Assembly: GCA_009602725.1 (NCBI GenBank)
Contig: WELB01000077.1
Coordinates: 362,970 to 379,328, forward strand
Direction: 5' to 3'
From: Spirogloea muscicola
Taxonomy: Eukaryota; Streptophyta; Zygnematophyceae; Spirogloeales; Spirogloeaceae
DNA length: 16,359 nt
A program made the position numbers and the translations under genes. Shown here piece by piece: positions 7,390 through 16,359 of this stretch. The number at the start of each line of letters is the position of its first letter. Positions within the stretch are counted from its first letter, which is position 1. The notes under the pieces are model-generated. The model did no database searches, was not told the origin of the DNA, and saw nothing but the letters and a program-made list of their open reading frames with translations.

Positions 7390-10300
7390 TTACCGCAGTG
7401 CCATCCAGTGGCCGCCGCACATGGGGCAGCTGCTTGCAAAGCGTGCGGCCCACCACTTGAGCCGTAGCATCGCCTCTGTGGCCTTGGCGCCGGGCTCAGT
7501 GCTGGCAACAGCCAGTGATGCTGTCTGCCGACCGCACTGCATGCACTGCAGGAATAGAACCCAAGATAACAATCAATCATTTATAAAGTGAAACTATTAT
7601 CAAGTTTCTTCTGTATACCATGCGTTAAAGCTTGGCTGAAGGTTGGTGCGCCGCGCGCCGCAAGCCATTTATGAGGGGTTCAGCTCTCACGACTTACCAT
7701 GTACCATGTCTCATGCGGGACCCGGCGCCAGGTGGACGCCACCACATCTCGCCGGGAGCCCAGGTAGTCCAGGAACTGCAGCCCGCGGCCCTCGTCAGGC
7801 CGGGCGATGCCCAGCGCTGCGTCGCGCTCCGCATACCGCCGCTTGCGCGGCCACGTCAGGACGTCTGGCCAGCCAGCGTCTGCCGGCGTGTGCGACTCAG
7901 TGCTGTCTCCATCATGGAGCAGGCTTGCAAGAGCGCTATCTCCTGGCGGCTGCAGCTCGAGCTCGAGCATGAGCAGGCCCGCGGCCTCTGGGCCCGTTGG
8001 TCGTGGCAGCTTCTGCATGGTCAACAGGGTCCGTGTTGTACATCATGAGTACATTCTGTGCAGAAGCTGAAAGCTGAGGGTAAAAACACCAGCATGGGCC
8101 GCCACCTAGCGCCGCAAACCAATGCGGCGCTGGCCAGCCTGACGTCAGCCCTCGAATGCAATTGCTGACAGGCGGGCATGTCAACAGAGGCAGATGACCA
8201 TGCCGACGAGTGCTAGACGACATACCATGCAAGATAACGAGGACTGACTTGAGGAACACACAGGGCTTTAGATTTTGAAGCACGTACATGCTGGTGTGGG
8301 CCAATGGTGGCCTCTATGAGCTCTGGGGGCACGTTGACCTGCCCGTCGCAGTAGTGCAACCCAATGGCAGTCTCGTCGTCGGCCATCGGCTGCGGCGGCA
8401 ACGGCAGCGTCGGCAGGCCCGATGTGCGCTTGTTGAGGTCCATCACCACCAAGAAGAGGACCTTGATCTGCAAGCAGAATAAGGGGTGAAGAAGCTGGCA
8501 TTGAGAACCTTAAAGTCAAGACAATCAGGACAAAGGCCAACTGCCCATTCAAGCCGAAGCAATTGTATCAGCACAATTGACTGAAGTGAGCTATTAGCAG
8601 GCGAGCCGGCCAAGTGGTCAAGCAGAATGAAGCAACCACCAACCAGGCGGGCCCAAAGCTTAGAAATATATATTGTCTATTCATTTATATCATTATGCTC
8701 ATGACTACTATTACAGAATACAAAGAGCGGTCGGTACCTCCTCTGGCGTGTAGCCCTGACCCCCATTGCCAGCACCCAGCCGCAAAGTCCTCCCGCTCAC
8801 TTCCTCAACCTTATTACCAACGCCGGCCGCCTTAGCCTGCGGATGGGGGGGTGGATTCCGCCGCACAAAGACCAGCGAGAAGAGCAGGACCTGGCACAGC
8901 CTGCCGGCCAACATAAAGAAGCACAGCAGCTGTTGTCAGCCTTGACAGCTATTTCTATCTACAGTTGTAAACAAATGCTTGCAGAGAATCAGTCAGGCAA
9001 ATGCTCATTGAGGATAGGAAAGAATGTGCCGGCAAAAGGACAGGACATTCTTAACAACCAGTATCAGTGAAAGCACTCATGGTTAACCCTCAACACCTCC
9101 CAGCAGAATCTGACTTGCTGGACCTCGATTTCTGCCTTCAGAGCTGACTGTGACTCTTAAGCCAACATGGGCAGGAGCTAAAAGCGTGTAAGACGAGAAC
9201 GCCGTTAAGACGAGATCAGCAGCCCCTACCTAATGGTAACATGATTGACCTATAACCTGGATAGCAGACACTCATGGTAGTTGCTCAGAATCTGTAACCA
9301 TGTGCGAGCACCCGGTACCTCTGCAGAAAGTGGCGGTCTCCCACAAGACGCACTCCAGGGACCTGGGGGAAGGTGGAGGCCTTCACTGACAGCACAGGCG
9401 GCTGCTGCCCAGCAGACCCTGCAGCACTGCCGACATCGCCTCCCAAGCTTGCCAATGTCGCTGTCCCTGCAGGATTTCAATGTTGTTTCAGGTAGTGTCT
9501 AGCGCTTTTTCAAAGCGCCTGCAGCAATGTCGCATCTCACTGGTACTTGCGCTGGTGGGACTGGGACGGCTGCATGCTTTCGGCAACTCTCAGCACTCGG
9601 CAGAATTTGCGTAGAGTGTAAAGTTGCAGAAGCTGCATGAAGAGTACAAGCTGCACATCTGCTTCACCTGAGGAGGTCGAGCGCTCAGGCACCGCCGGGC
9701 CACCCAGGGCAGTGGCAGCCCTCTCGGAGCTGCTCTGGCTACCCTCGGAGGCCGCGCTAGCACCTCCTGCCGCTGCGCTCTTGCTGACCTGCTGCATGCG
9801 TGCAATGTTCTTGCAGAAGGTGGCCGAGCGCCGCAGTCGTATGAGGAGGTACAGCGTCAGGTCAAGGATGACGTCTACGTAAGCCTACAGCCAACAGCCA
9901 GAATCAGCATGGAGGACTGACTCTGTAACTGCATATGCCCACTGTGCACAACAGTAACCTCCAAGTGACTTGGAGCCAGTACCTACAACCTGGGAGCTGC
10001 ACAGTGGGGCACCCAGAGTCCACTATAGCATTCCCCTGAAAATCAGCATTTCATCCACCTTCAAGTCCTAACATGCATGTATGGCCTGCGGAGCAAAGTT
10101 GAGCATTGGAAAATCAATACGTGATCCATCGAGTTGCGGTAATGCCTCACATGCATAATGGGCGTGGCTGCAGGGTCAGTGACCATGGCATCGCTGCCGA
10201 GCTGCTGCTGCTGCTCTTGGCTGGCCTGCCAGGGCCGCTCGAGCAGCGATGCGTTGTTGGTGAGCGACGCCTCCACGCCGCGGAACGCCTGGCTCAGCAG

Positions 10301-13300
10301 CAACCGTGCCTGCATGTCCAGCATCACCGCCTGCACGTCCGCTGCCTCGGCCGCTTCCAGCACCTTGCACTTCACGCTGTCCAGCAGCTGCGTGTCCGAC
10401 AGGCTTCGGCTTAATGTTCGATGTGGGGCTTAAATTCACATTCGGCAAAGTGCATACTGAGCTGCGAGCTGCCAATCTGCAATGCACAGCTTGCAAGGTG
10501 GCACACAACATTGGCAGTATGTGCTCTACAAGTATCGAGTGTAGCAAGTTCCAAGACTCGGAAGCCCAAGCCTGACTGAAGCCTGACTCCCGCCTTGGTT
10601 ATAGCTGAATCAACTGCACTTACTGGTGCATAGTGGAGTCGATGTTGTAGAGTGGGAAGCGCATGGAAGCTGGCATCAAGGATCGCCAGCACCAATGTCA
10701 GCGACACTGCGAACACCCATGATGGCTTGCTCAAGCGTGGGAGCAGACCTGGTCAAAGTTGAGTTCTCAGGGTTTTGGGCTAAGAGTCCAGGATTCTCAA
10801 GTAGGGACATCACAGTAGTTGCAGCTAAGATATGCCTTGCTCATGACTGGCCCCCTGCCACCTGGAACATAGTCTGCTATCGTTCCTGGTGACCTCGACC
10901 TGCATCTACTTTGCACATACAACTGAGAGAGTCCCAGCAAAATCTAGCACGGCTGCTTTTTATGCAGACGTGCAGTTATGAATATTTCATTAGGTACCTG
11001 CGTTTCCATCAGAAAATGAAAGAATGGCAGCAACAATGTCCCACCACTGGGTGCCGGTCACCAGGCTCCACCAGACCCTGTCATGTCATCAGACAGTGCA
11101 AAAGACCATCAGTACTGCCACTGCGCAGGCATCAATCTGAGACTTGACTGGAATTAAGCAACTAGACTTCCTAACATGTGCCAAAACTAATGAACGTTAC
11201 AGACTATGCTCCACAGAAAGCATGGAAACACAGTACTTCAATAAGAGACTTGCTCGTGCAAAGCTGAATCAGGGATATGCAGGACAACAACAGCCTCGCA
11301 CCTATCTACAAGGTGTTGCTCCAGCAGCGAGGCTCTGGCCTTGCCGCTGCCTATGGACGTCGCTCCGGTGGCCTCAAGTCGGCAGGGTGTCCTCCAGATG
11401 CGTAGTGTGCTCTCCGCCTCGGCCTCGCTGCCGCTGCCAGCTCGCCAGGTGGCAGCAAGGCAGGCTCCGTTCGGGGCAAACGCGAGCTGCGGCGAGCCGG
11501 CGTTGCCACCGCCGTCATCGAGACCGAGCCGCCCGAGGTGCTCCAGGCCTTGCCCCGTCAGCACGTGGGCGCCGCAGGCCAGCAGCGACACCGCGAGCTC
11601 GACTCCCAGTGACGAGAATCCCAGCCAGCCCGGCATCCGCACCAGATCCACAGTGCCTCCTTCGGACGGGGAGCAGTGTGCCTCCATCGTGCGGCTCGCC
11701 GTGCACGTCCATACACTTGCCTGCAGCAACTCAAGGAACTAGGCGTGAACTCATGGACCTATGCTGATGCTTTAGCAAGCCTTCTCTGAAGAACTTAGTG
11801 CTAAGCTTGTCACTTGCACTGCACTTCTAAAGATTGCATCGTGTTGAGGTGGAAAAGGATGGTGGACACCTGCCGATGACTGACCTGGGGCAGCGCGACC
11901 GGCGTTCCAGCCTCGAAGAAGCGGTGAATAGAGCTTGCGCGCCGCGACGTCTCCCACCGCTGGACCCTCCACCGGTTGCTGGCCGCGGGCCCGTCGCCAG
12001 TGCCGCCACTGCTGGGGCCTTTGGCTGTGGCTGACGAGCTTGCATGAGAGAGCCCACCTGGCATGCAACATCAACAGACTGTGTTTGGATACTGCGTCCT
12101 CAATAGATGGGCCAATAAAGTGGTAAGTAGTGCCTCTGAGCAACAGAAATGAGCTTAGTGTATGAGAACTGAAAGGCCAAAACCTCGTCAAAATATGCTA
12201 ATGAAATTCAATGATCTGTTCATAATATAAGTTATAGTGCAAGCCCCAAAGGCTGAATCGTCCAAAAATCAACCATAGCCGTGACCAGCAGTAGGATGTA
12301 GGCTTACCTTCCGCAAGCAGCGTGACAAGAGCCGTGCCGGGGCGCGTGGGGTCCATGGCGACCGCCACAATCCGCTGCTCGGCGCACCCGCCGGCGAAGG
12401 CGTTGAGGTGCGACACAGGCATGCAGACAAACATGGGGGGCCCTTTCCGCCGGGCCCTCTCCATGCCAGCGGCAGCGGCGGGGCTGCCACCGAGCATGGA
12501 CGTCCGGCCAGGCTGGAAGCTGGACGAGCCCATGAGCAGGTGAGCGGCAACTGGGGACACGCCGGGGTACACGGACGCCGAGAGGAGGCCGCCGACGCCG
12601 ATGCCGCGGGGGTCGCAGGCCAGCGGGCCCTGCTGCAGGGGGCTGCCGCCGCTGCCACCGAGGGGCTCGATGCTGGGGGCGACCTCGAAGGTGACAACGG
12701 TGGCTGGCTGCCCCGCCGGCACGACCGCCACCATCAGCAGGCCGCCCGACGTCACGGCGCCGTCGGCTGCGAGCAGGCCCGCCGTCCCCGAGCCCAGCGA
12801 GGTCGGGTACGATGCGCCCCAGGCCGAGGCGCCGCCGGCGGGCGCCGGGAACTGCTGCCACGTGAGCCCCACCAGGCCCGACGCGAGGACCGTCAGGACG
12901 CACAGCAGGCCGCCTCGTGGCCACCTGGCTGCCCTCCCCAGCAGCACAAGAACCTTGTCAGGAAGGCCCTAAACCCTAACCCTAAACCCTATTCCCAAAC
13001 CATAAATCCCAAGACGACTAGATTCTGAATCTCGAGCCATATACCTGAACCTGACCGCGTCAAGTGTGCCCTGCTCGAGTAGCTGGGCAGGCACCTCCTA
13101 GCTACTAGGCAAACAGTGTATTGGAATTTCTAATCATCTTGTATTTTGATATCAGTAGCATCCAAAAGTTGAAGTTGACAAGCTGAGCGGAATGTTCAAG
13201 CCAATGCGGGCTTGGCAGAGCGGGTCTCGCTCACTGGAGGTGCGGGGGTCCTTGGCGAGGAACCGTTCCTCGTACACCAGTGTCTCAGGCTCCCCATTAG

Positions 13301-15393
13301 CTACCGGGGATTCACTCCAGCGGTACTGCATCAAGCGAGAATATAACAATGAGTTAGTGGCTCACATCCTCACACCTCATACTCCACGATTAAATCAGGA
13401 GGTGGTGTAAGAATGTGATGACTGACAACTTGGGTACTTAGGCAGGTCTGCAGCTGTTTGCAGGCAACAGCGAGCTATAAAGTTAACATCTGGAGACGGA
13501 ATTGTGGGGTTTACGAATGCTTATCTTTGAGACATTGTAGGGCTTCACATAAATGATTGCTCTGACGTGCAATGGGGTAGGCTTTCATGGCCGCAGTTCG
13601 TGTACACAGGCTCAAAGTGTCAGAATCCCATATAATATGGAAGAAGTTGGGCTTGACATGTAGCATACAGGCGAAGGGCCAGCGAGCCACTTGACGACCA
13701 GCGCACGCTCCTGCTGCCAGCTGTGGACGAGGCGCCAGGTATTCACAGCACGCGCCCCATAAACTGGCCCCTGGCATGGAATGCGCAAGTAGGCTGCTCT
13801 GAGCACACAGATGGCGGCCCCTTCCAGTTGCTGTTTCCACAGCTCTCTGAGCAGATGAGCAAATGCTGCATGGTGCAGCTGGCACTGAGATACCAGTGGC
13901 ATGAATTACTGATTAGCAGAAGCTTGGAAACAGTAGAAGTCTTGATCCAAATCTTCATCCCTGACACCAAACCCGTCGCAGATTCTGCTTAACCCTTGTG
14001 CTTGATGAGGTTTATGAGTATGATTGATGAGGAAACCACCAGGAAAAGCCTGACTTTTGAGGTCTAAGGATTGGGCTTAAAATCTGAGAGTGAGAGTACT
14101 TGGCTGTCAGCTGACCTCTGTTGGCTGCATCCAGATGCTGCACCAAGCATTGTCGTCGACCGCCAGCAGAGCACGAGGGCAGCCCAGCGGCGACCAGACA
14201 AGCGTCTCCATGTGGATGCCCGGCCGCGCTGCGGACAGCCAGCACTCGAGCAGTCAAAGTTCAGCATTGAGAAGGACATCTGGACCCAATGATAGGATGA
14301 GCACCCTCAGCACACTAATTGCGCTCCTGGTGCAGATAGGTAAATGACTACAGCCAGCCACAGAGCGCTCCTGCCAAAACGTGTGGGGCTGACAGCAACT
14401 CTCACCAGTCGGAACCTGAAGGGTAGTCCTTGCCGCCGGCCGCTCCGGGTCGACCAGATCAATGAAGATACTGAAGGTGACCTCCTCCCCGGGCCTGCCG
14501 CAACAAGCGCATGGGTGCAGGGACGTCACACAGCTGCACCTTGGTCCCAGCCAGCAGCTGCGATTCTTGAGCAAAGTGGTGCCTGACGATGGAAGCACAG
14601 CGAAGGAGGAGATGGAAGAAAAACGAGAGCAGGGCTACAATGCAGAATTTAGTGTCTCAATCCGGCATTAGTTGATGCTCAGGGTCCATGTCCAAGGTCA
14701 GACTGACCCCGACGTGCATATGCTTGGCAGCGTGGAAGACGCAATCAAGTTGGTCCAGGGACACCATGCGATGGCGCTGCACGCAAGCATCAACTTGACC
14801 ATCAGACAGCGCGCCAGTCGGGCAGTAATGCTGCGGCTCGAAGACCCAGCAAGCTGCAGCAGAACCCTCATGCAAAGGGCTGCAGAGCGGAGACGGCGGA
14901 GGCTCGGAGCCATCTACTTATTACTTCATGAACACCCTCTGTATGCACCTGGCTGGCTTTCACAGCCGTTCTTCTACTATCAGCAGCCGCATTCGTTTGT
15001 TTTGTTACTCCAGAGTGGCGTTCTATAAGTGCGGCGGACCCAGGCGGCGATCGCTGCGGCAGCTTCCTGCAGCAGGGCCGGCCATCTGGGGCAAGCCGAG
15101 CATGACGACCGGGAGCAGCCGCCGCAGGCGAGCCCCGGTTCGCGGCCACGAAGCACAGCCAGGATTCGAACCCTTAACCTCTGATTTTGTAGACCACTAG
15201 AGCTATTATCCTACCAGCAAGGCGAGGCCTGGTGCGGCGTCTACCTGGTGGAGCGGCCGCCATTGCCGGCCGCCGGCGGCCGCTTGCTGGCGCTCCACGG
15301 CGGCGGCGGCGGCAGGCCGATGTCGATCACCACGCTCGCCTCGCCGCCGCCGCCGCCGCCACCGTCAGTGCCCGCCGAGGCTTCCGGCGCCAT
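7390..15393 (-). CDS. MED16: Mediator of RNA polymerase II transcription subunit 16 (MED16/SFR6-like), 18 exons
   Basis: A Mediator tail subunit in the nucleus that links transcription factors to RNA polymerase II; the plant orthologue is SFR6. Exons, high to low: 15393-15245, 14776-14708, 14494-14406, 14228-14116, 13770-13669, 13325-13235, 12928-12308, 12057-11885, 11720-11302, 11077-10998, 10706-10624, 10387-10151, 9884-9668, 9418-9319, 8900-8738, 8467-8288, 8012-7698, 7545-7390. All are GT-AG with matching phases, giving about 1118 residues (Arabidopsis about 1280). Blocks matching the plant protein in order: SAIAWC, VDPERPAA, WRLVHSWQQERALVVKWLAG (about 165), VAVAMDPTRPG (about 390), WRVQRWE, LAFAPNGACLAATW, VWWSLVTGTQWWD (about 610), VMLDMQARLLL (about 685), GGQGYTPEE, VVMDLNKRTSGL (about 910), WPRKRRYAERDAALG, LGSRRDVVASTW, then CMQC and CPMCGGHW in the last exon, a putative zinc-binding pair. 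The start is uncertain: ATG 15393 follows triplet-repeat DNA, and the frame stays open to an ATG at 15642. Exon 1 is Gly/Pro rich and poorly conserved. Confidence 0.94.
12967..12990 (-). repeat. Telomere-like CCCTAAA repeats in MED16 intron 6
   Basis: CCCTAAACCCTAACCCTAAA followed by CCCT reads on the minus (sense) strand as TTTAGGG/TTAGGG units. It lies 39 bases upstream of the exon 7 acceptor, within the intron 12929-13234. Degenerate units continue to about 13010. Confidence 0.85.
15155..15210 (-). other. tRNA-related relic (A-box and B-box like) in MED16 intron 1
   Basis: On the minus strand, GGTTCGAATCC (15172-15162) fits the pol III B-box / T-arm consensus exactly, and TAGCTCTAGTGG (15205-15194) fits an A-box with one mismatch. 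The boxes are about 33 bases apart against about 44 in a normal tRNA, and no 7-bp acceptor stem or full T-stem can be drawn. It is therefore not a functional tRNA; a tRNA-derived SINE fragment or pseudogene is more likely. Confidence 0.45.
15297..15364. repeat. GGC/GCC triplet runs in MED16 exon 1
   Basis: GGC and CCG runs encode poly-Pro (GLPPPPPW) and poly-Gly (GGGGGGGE) in the MED16 frame. A further CCGCCG-rich stretch at 15544-15600 lies upstream of the chosen start. Length variation here would change the N-terminus only. Confidence 0.75.
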
Positions 15394-15649
15394 CTGGCGC
15401 GCGCCCGGGGCTTCACATCGCAGCGGCAGCTGGGAGCGGGGCCCTCGTCGAGAGGCCACTGCGCGGCATGCCCTCTCACGGACTAAGCACCGGCGCTCTC
15501 GACGACGACCACAGCCGCAGAGCCCTCTGCGAGCGAGCCTCCGCCAGCCGCCGCCGCTGCCGCCGCCGCCGCATCCGCCGCCGTCGCCGCCGCCGCCAGA
15601 GGAGGTGCAAGGGCAGGGACTCCGAGCTTGCACCTCGAGCAATGTCCTG

Positions 15650-16359
15650 AATGCGTCTGGTAGACTTTCGTGCTAGCCTTCTCTTACTGAGTGATCCATC
15701 CCCCCGTTAAAGAAGAAAGAAAGAAAGAAGAAGAAAGAGCTCGCCCATTGAGGATATGGGCTGGAACAGCCAGCCCATATAAAAGAATGAACAAAGTACG
15801 AGAAGGGGGCTAGGCGAAGCACTAAGGACGACAAGCACAATAAGAAGCTAAGCGCTACGAAGCACTCAGTTAAGAAGAAGAAGTTAAAGAGGTGCCGAAA
15901 AAGAAGAAAGAGCTCGCCCATTGAGGATAGAAGAAGAAGGATAGAGGCTGGAACAGCCAGCCCAAAAAAGAATGAGCAGAGTACAAGAAGCCCAAGAAGA
16001 AGGGGGCCAGGCGAAGCACTAAGGCGAAGCACTAGCATCTCTGATCGAAGAAGGGCTCGCCCATTGAGAATATGGGCTGGAACAGCCAGCCCAAAAAAGA
16101 ATGAACGGAGTACAAGAAGAGGGGAAAATGCGTGTATATTAAGAGATGGGGAGGCCATGTGTGGCCAAGTACAATGGCAAGCACATCGGACAAATGTACG
16201 TCACCTGCTGCTAAGCTGACCCGCTCAGTAACCACGAGTCAGCACATAGAGGTCGCTAGCTGACGCTCGAATACCGGACGGCAATTGACTAGCTCTTGTG
16301 CCAGCAGCTAAGGCTCGACCAGCTTTCTGATGCAGAGCATACGCCTGAGCTCGTTGCAG
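15650..16359. other. Gene-poor region upstream of MED16
   Basis: Apart from the hairpin repeats, this region is purine-rich with GAAGAAG runs and has no recognisable exon. The 16222-16247 stretch CGCTCAGTAACCACGAGTCA resembles 362-387 (CGCTCAGTACCCACGGGTGA) at the other end of the window. Confidence 0.55.
15737..16125. repeat. Three tandem-spaced copies of the hairpin repeat
   Basis: Copies start at 15737, 15910 and 16053. Each has GCTCGCCCATTGAGRAT, then GGCTGGAACAGCCAGCCC, then an A-rich stretch with AAAGAATGARC and GAGTACAAGAAG-like sequence. The first copy forms an 11-bp stem ATATGGGCTGG (15754-15764) / CCAGCCCATAT (15770-15780) with loop AACAG. The stem is 6 bp in the second copy and 8 bp in the third. 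Spacers contain GAAG-rich and GCGAAGCACTAAGG repeats. Confidence 0.8.

Noticed and set aside
11144-11767. 207-residue plus-strand open frame
   Set aside because: It is antisense to MED16 exon 9. No recognisable domain; Arg/Ala-rich as expected for a shadow frame.
12408-13028. 206-residue plus-strand open frame
   Set aside because: It lies antisense to MED16 exon 7, which has clear homology, and its composition reflects the GC-rich complement.
15155-15225. A functional tRNA gene on the minus strand
   Set aside because: No acceptor stem pairs, the T-stem has two mismatches, and no complete anticodon arm fits the spacing.
15737-16125. CRISPR array
   Set aside because: Only three units with irregular spacing and related spacers in a eukaryotic genome; no cas genes.
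1-16359. An LTR retrotransposon or viral insertion spanning the window, suggested by repeats at both ends
   Set aside because: The end repeats are short and dispersed, and no polymerase, integrase or capsid-like coding sequence was seen; the interior is four conserved host genes.

Overview
This is a nuclear genomic window from a GC-rich, intron-rich green-lineage eukaryote, most likely a green alga. Four conserved eukaryotic genes are present. All proposed introns are GT-AG, and the spliced proteins match land-plant orthologues more closely than animal ones. TTTAGGG-type telomere-like runs and long GCG/GGC triplet runs fit the same picture. Nothing prokaryotic, viral or CRISPR-like was seen. 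Homology calls come from my own splicing and translation compared with remembered family sequences; no search was run.

Layout: (1) 1-1795, no convincing gene; short hairpin repeats, a possible MITE-like inverted-repeat element and a perfect 30-nt palindrome. (2) 1796-about 5293, minus strand: eIF3h in 11 exons, 334 residues, complete except that no AUG is visible in the first exon. (3) 5340-6200, plus strand: the 5' part of CSN3 (COP9 signalosome subunit 3), head to head with eIF3h and broken at an N. (4) 6234-6733, plus strand: the last two exons of tubulin-folding cofactor A (TBCA); its 5' exons are absent. The N at 6201 therefore appears to join two different genes, so the gap hides real sequence. 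(5) 6734-7389: TBCA 3' flank plus a decayed tandem copy of the last MED16 exon. (6) 7390-about 15393, minus strand: Mediator subunit 16 (MED16/SFR6-like) in 18 exons, about 1118 residues, ending in a CxxC...CxxC module. (7) 15650-16359: no gene; three copies of a hairpin-bearing repeat related to one at the left end.

The genes act in core processes: translation initiation (eIF3h), cullin deneddylation (CSN3), tubulin folding (TBCA) and RNA polymerase II transcription (MED16). eIF3h (an MPN protein) and CSN3 (a PCI protein) belong to sister 'zome' complexes and start within about 50 bp of each other on opposite strands. I see no sign of a dedicated novel system. The most notable non-genic signals are the dispersed hairpin repeat, the missing AUG at the divergent start, the terminal-exon duplication and the assembly joins.
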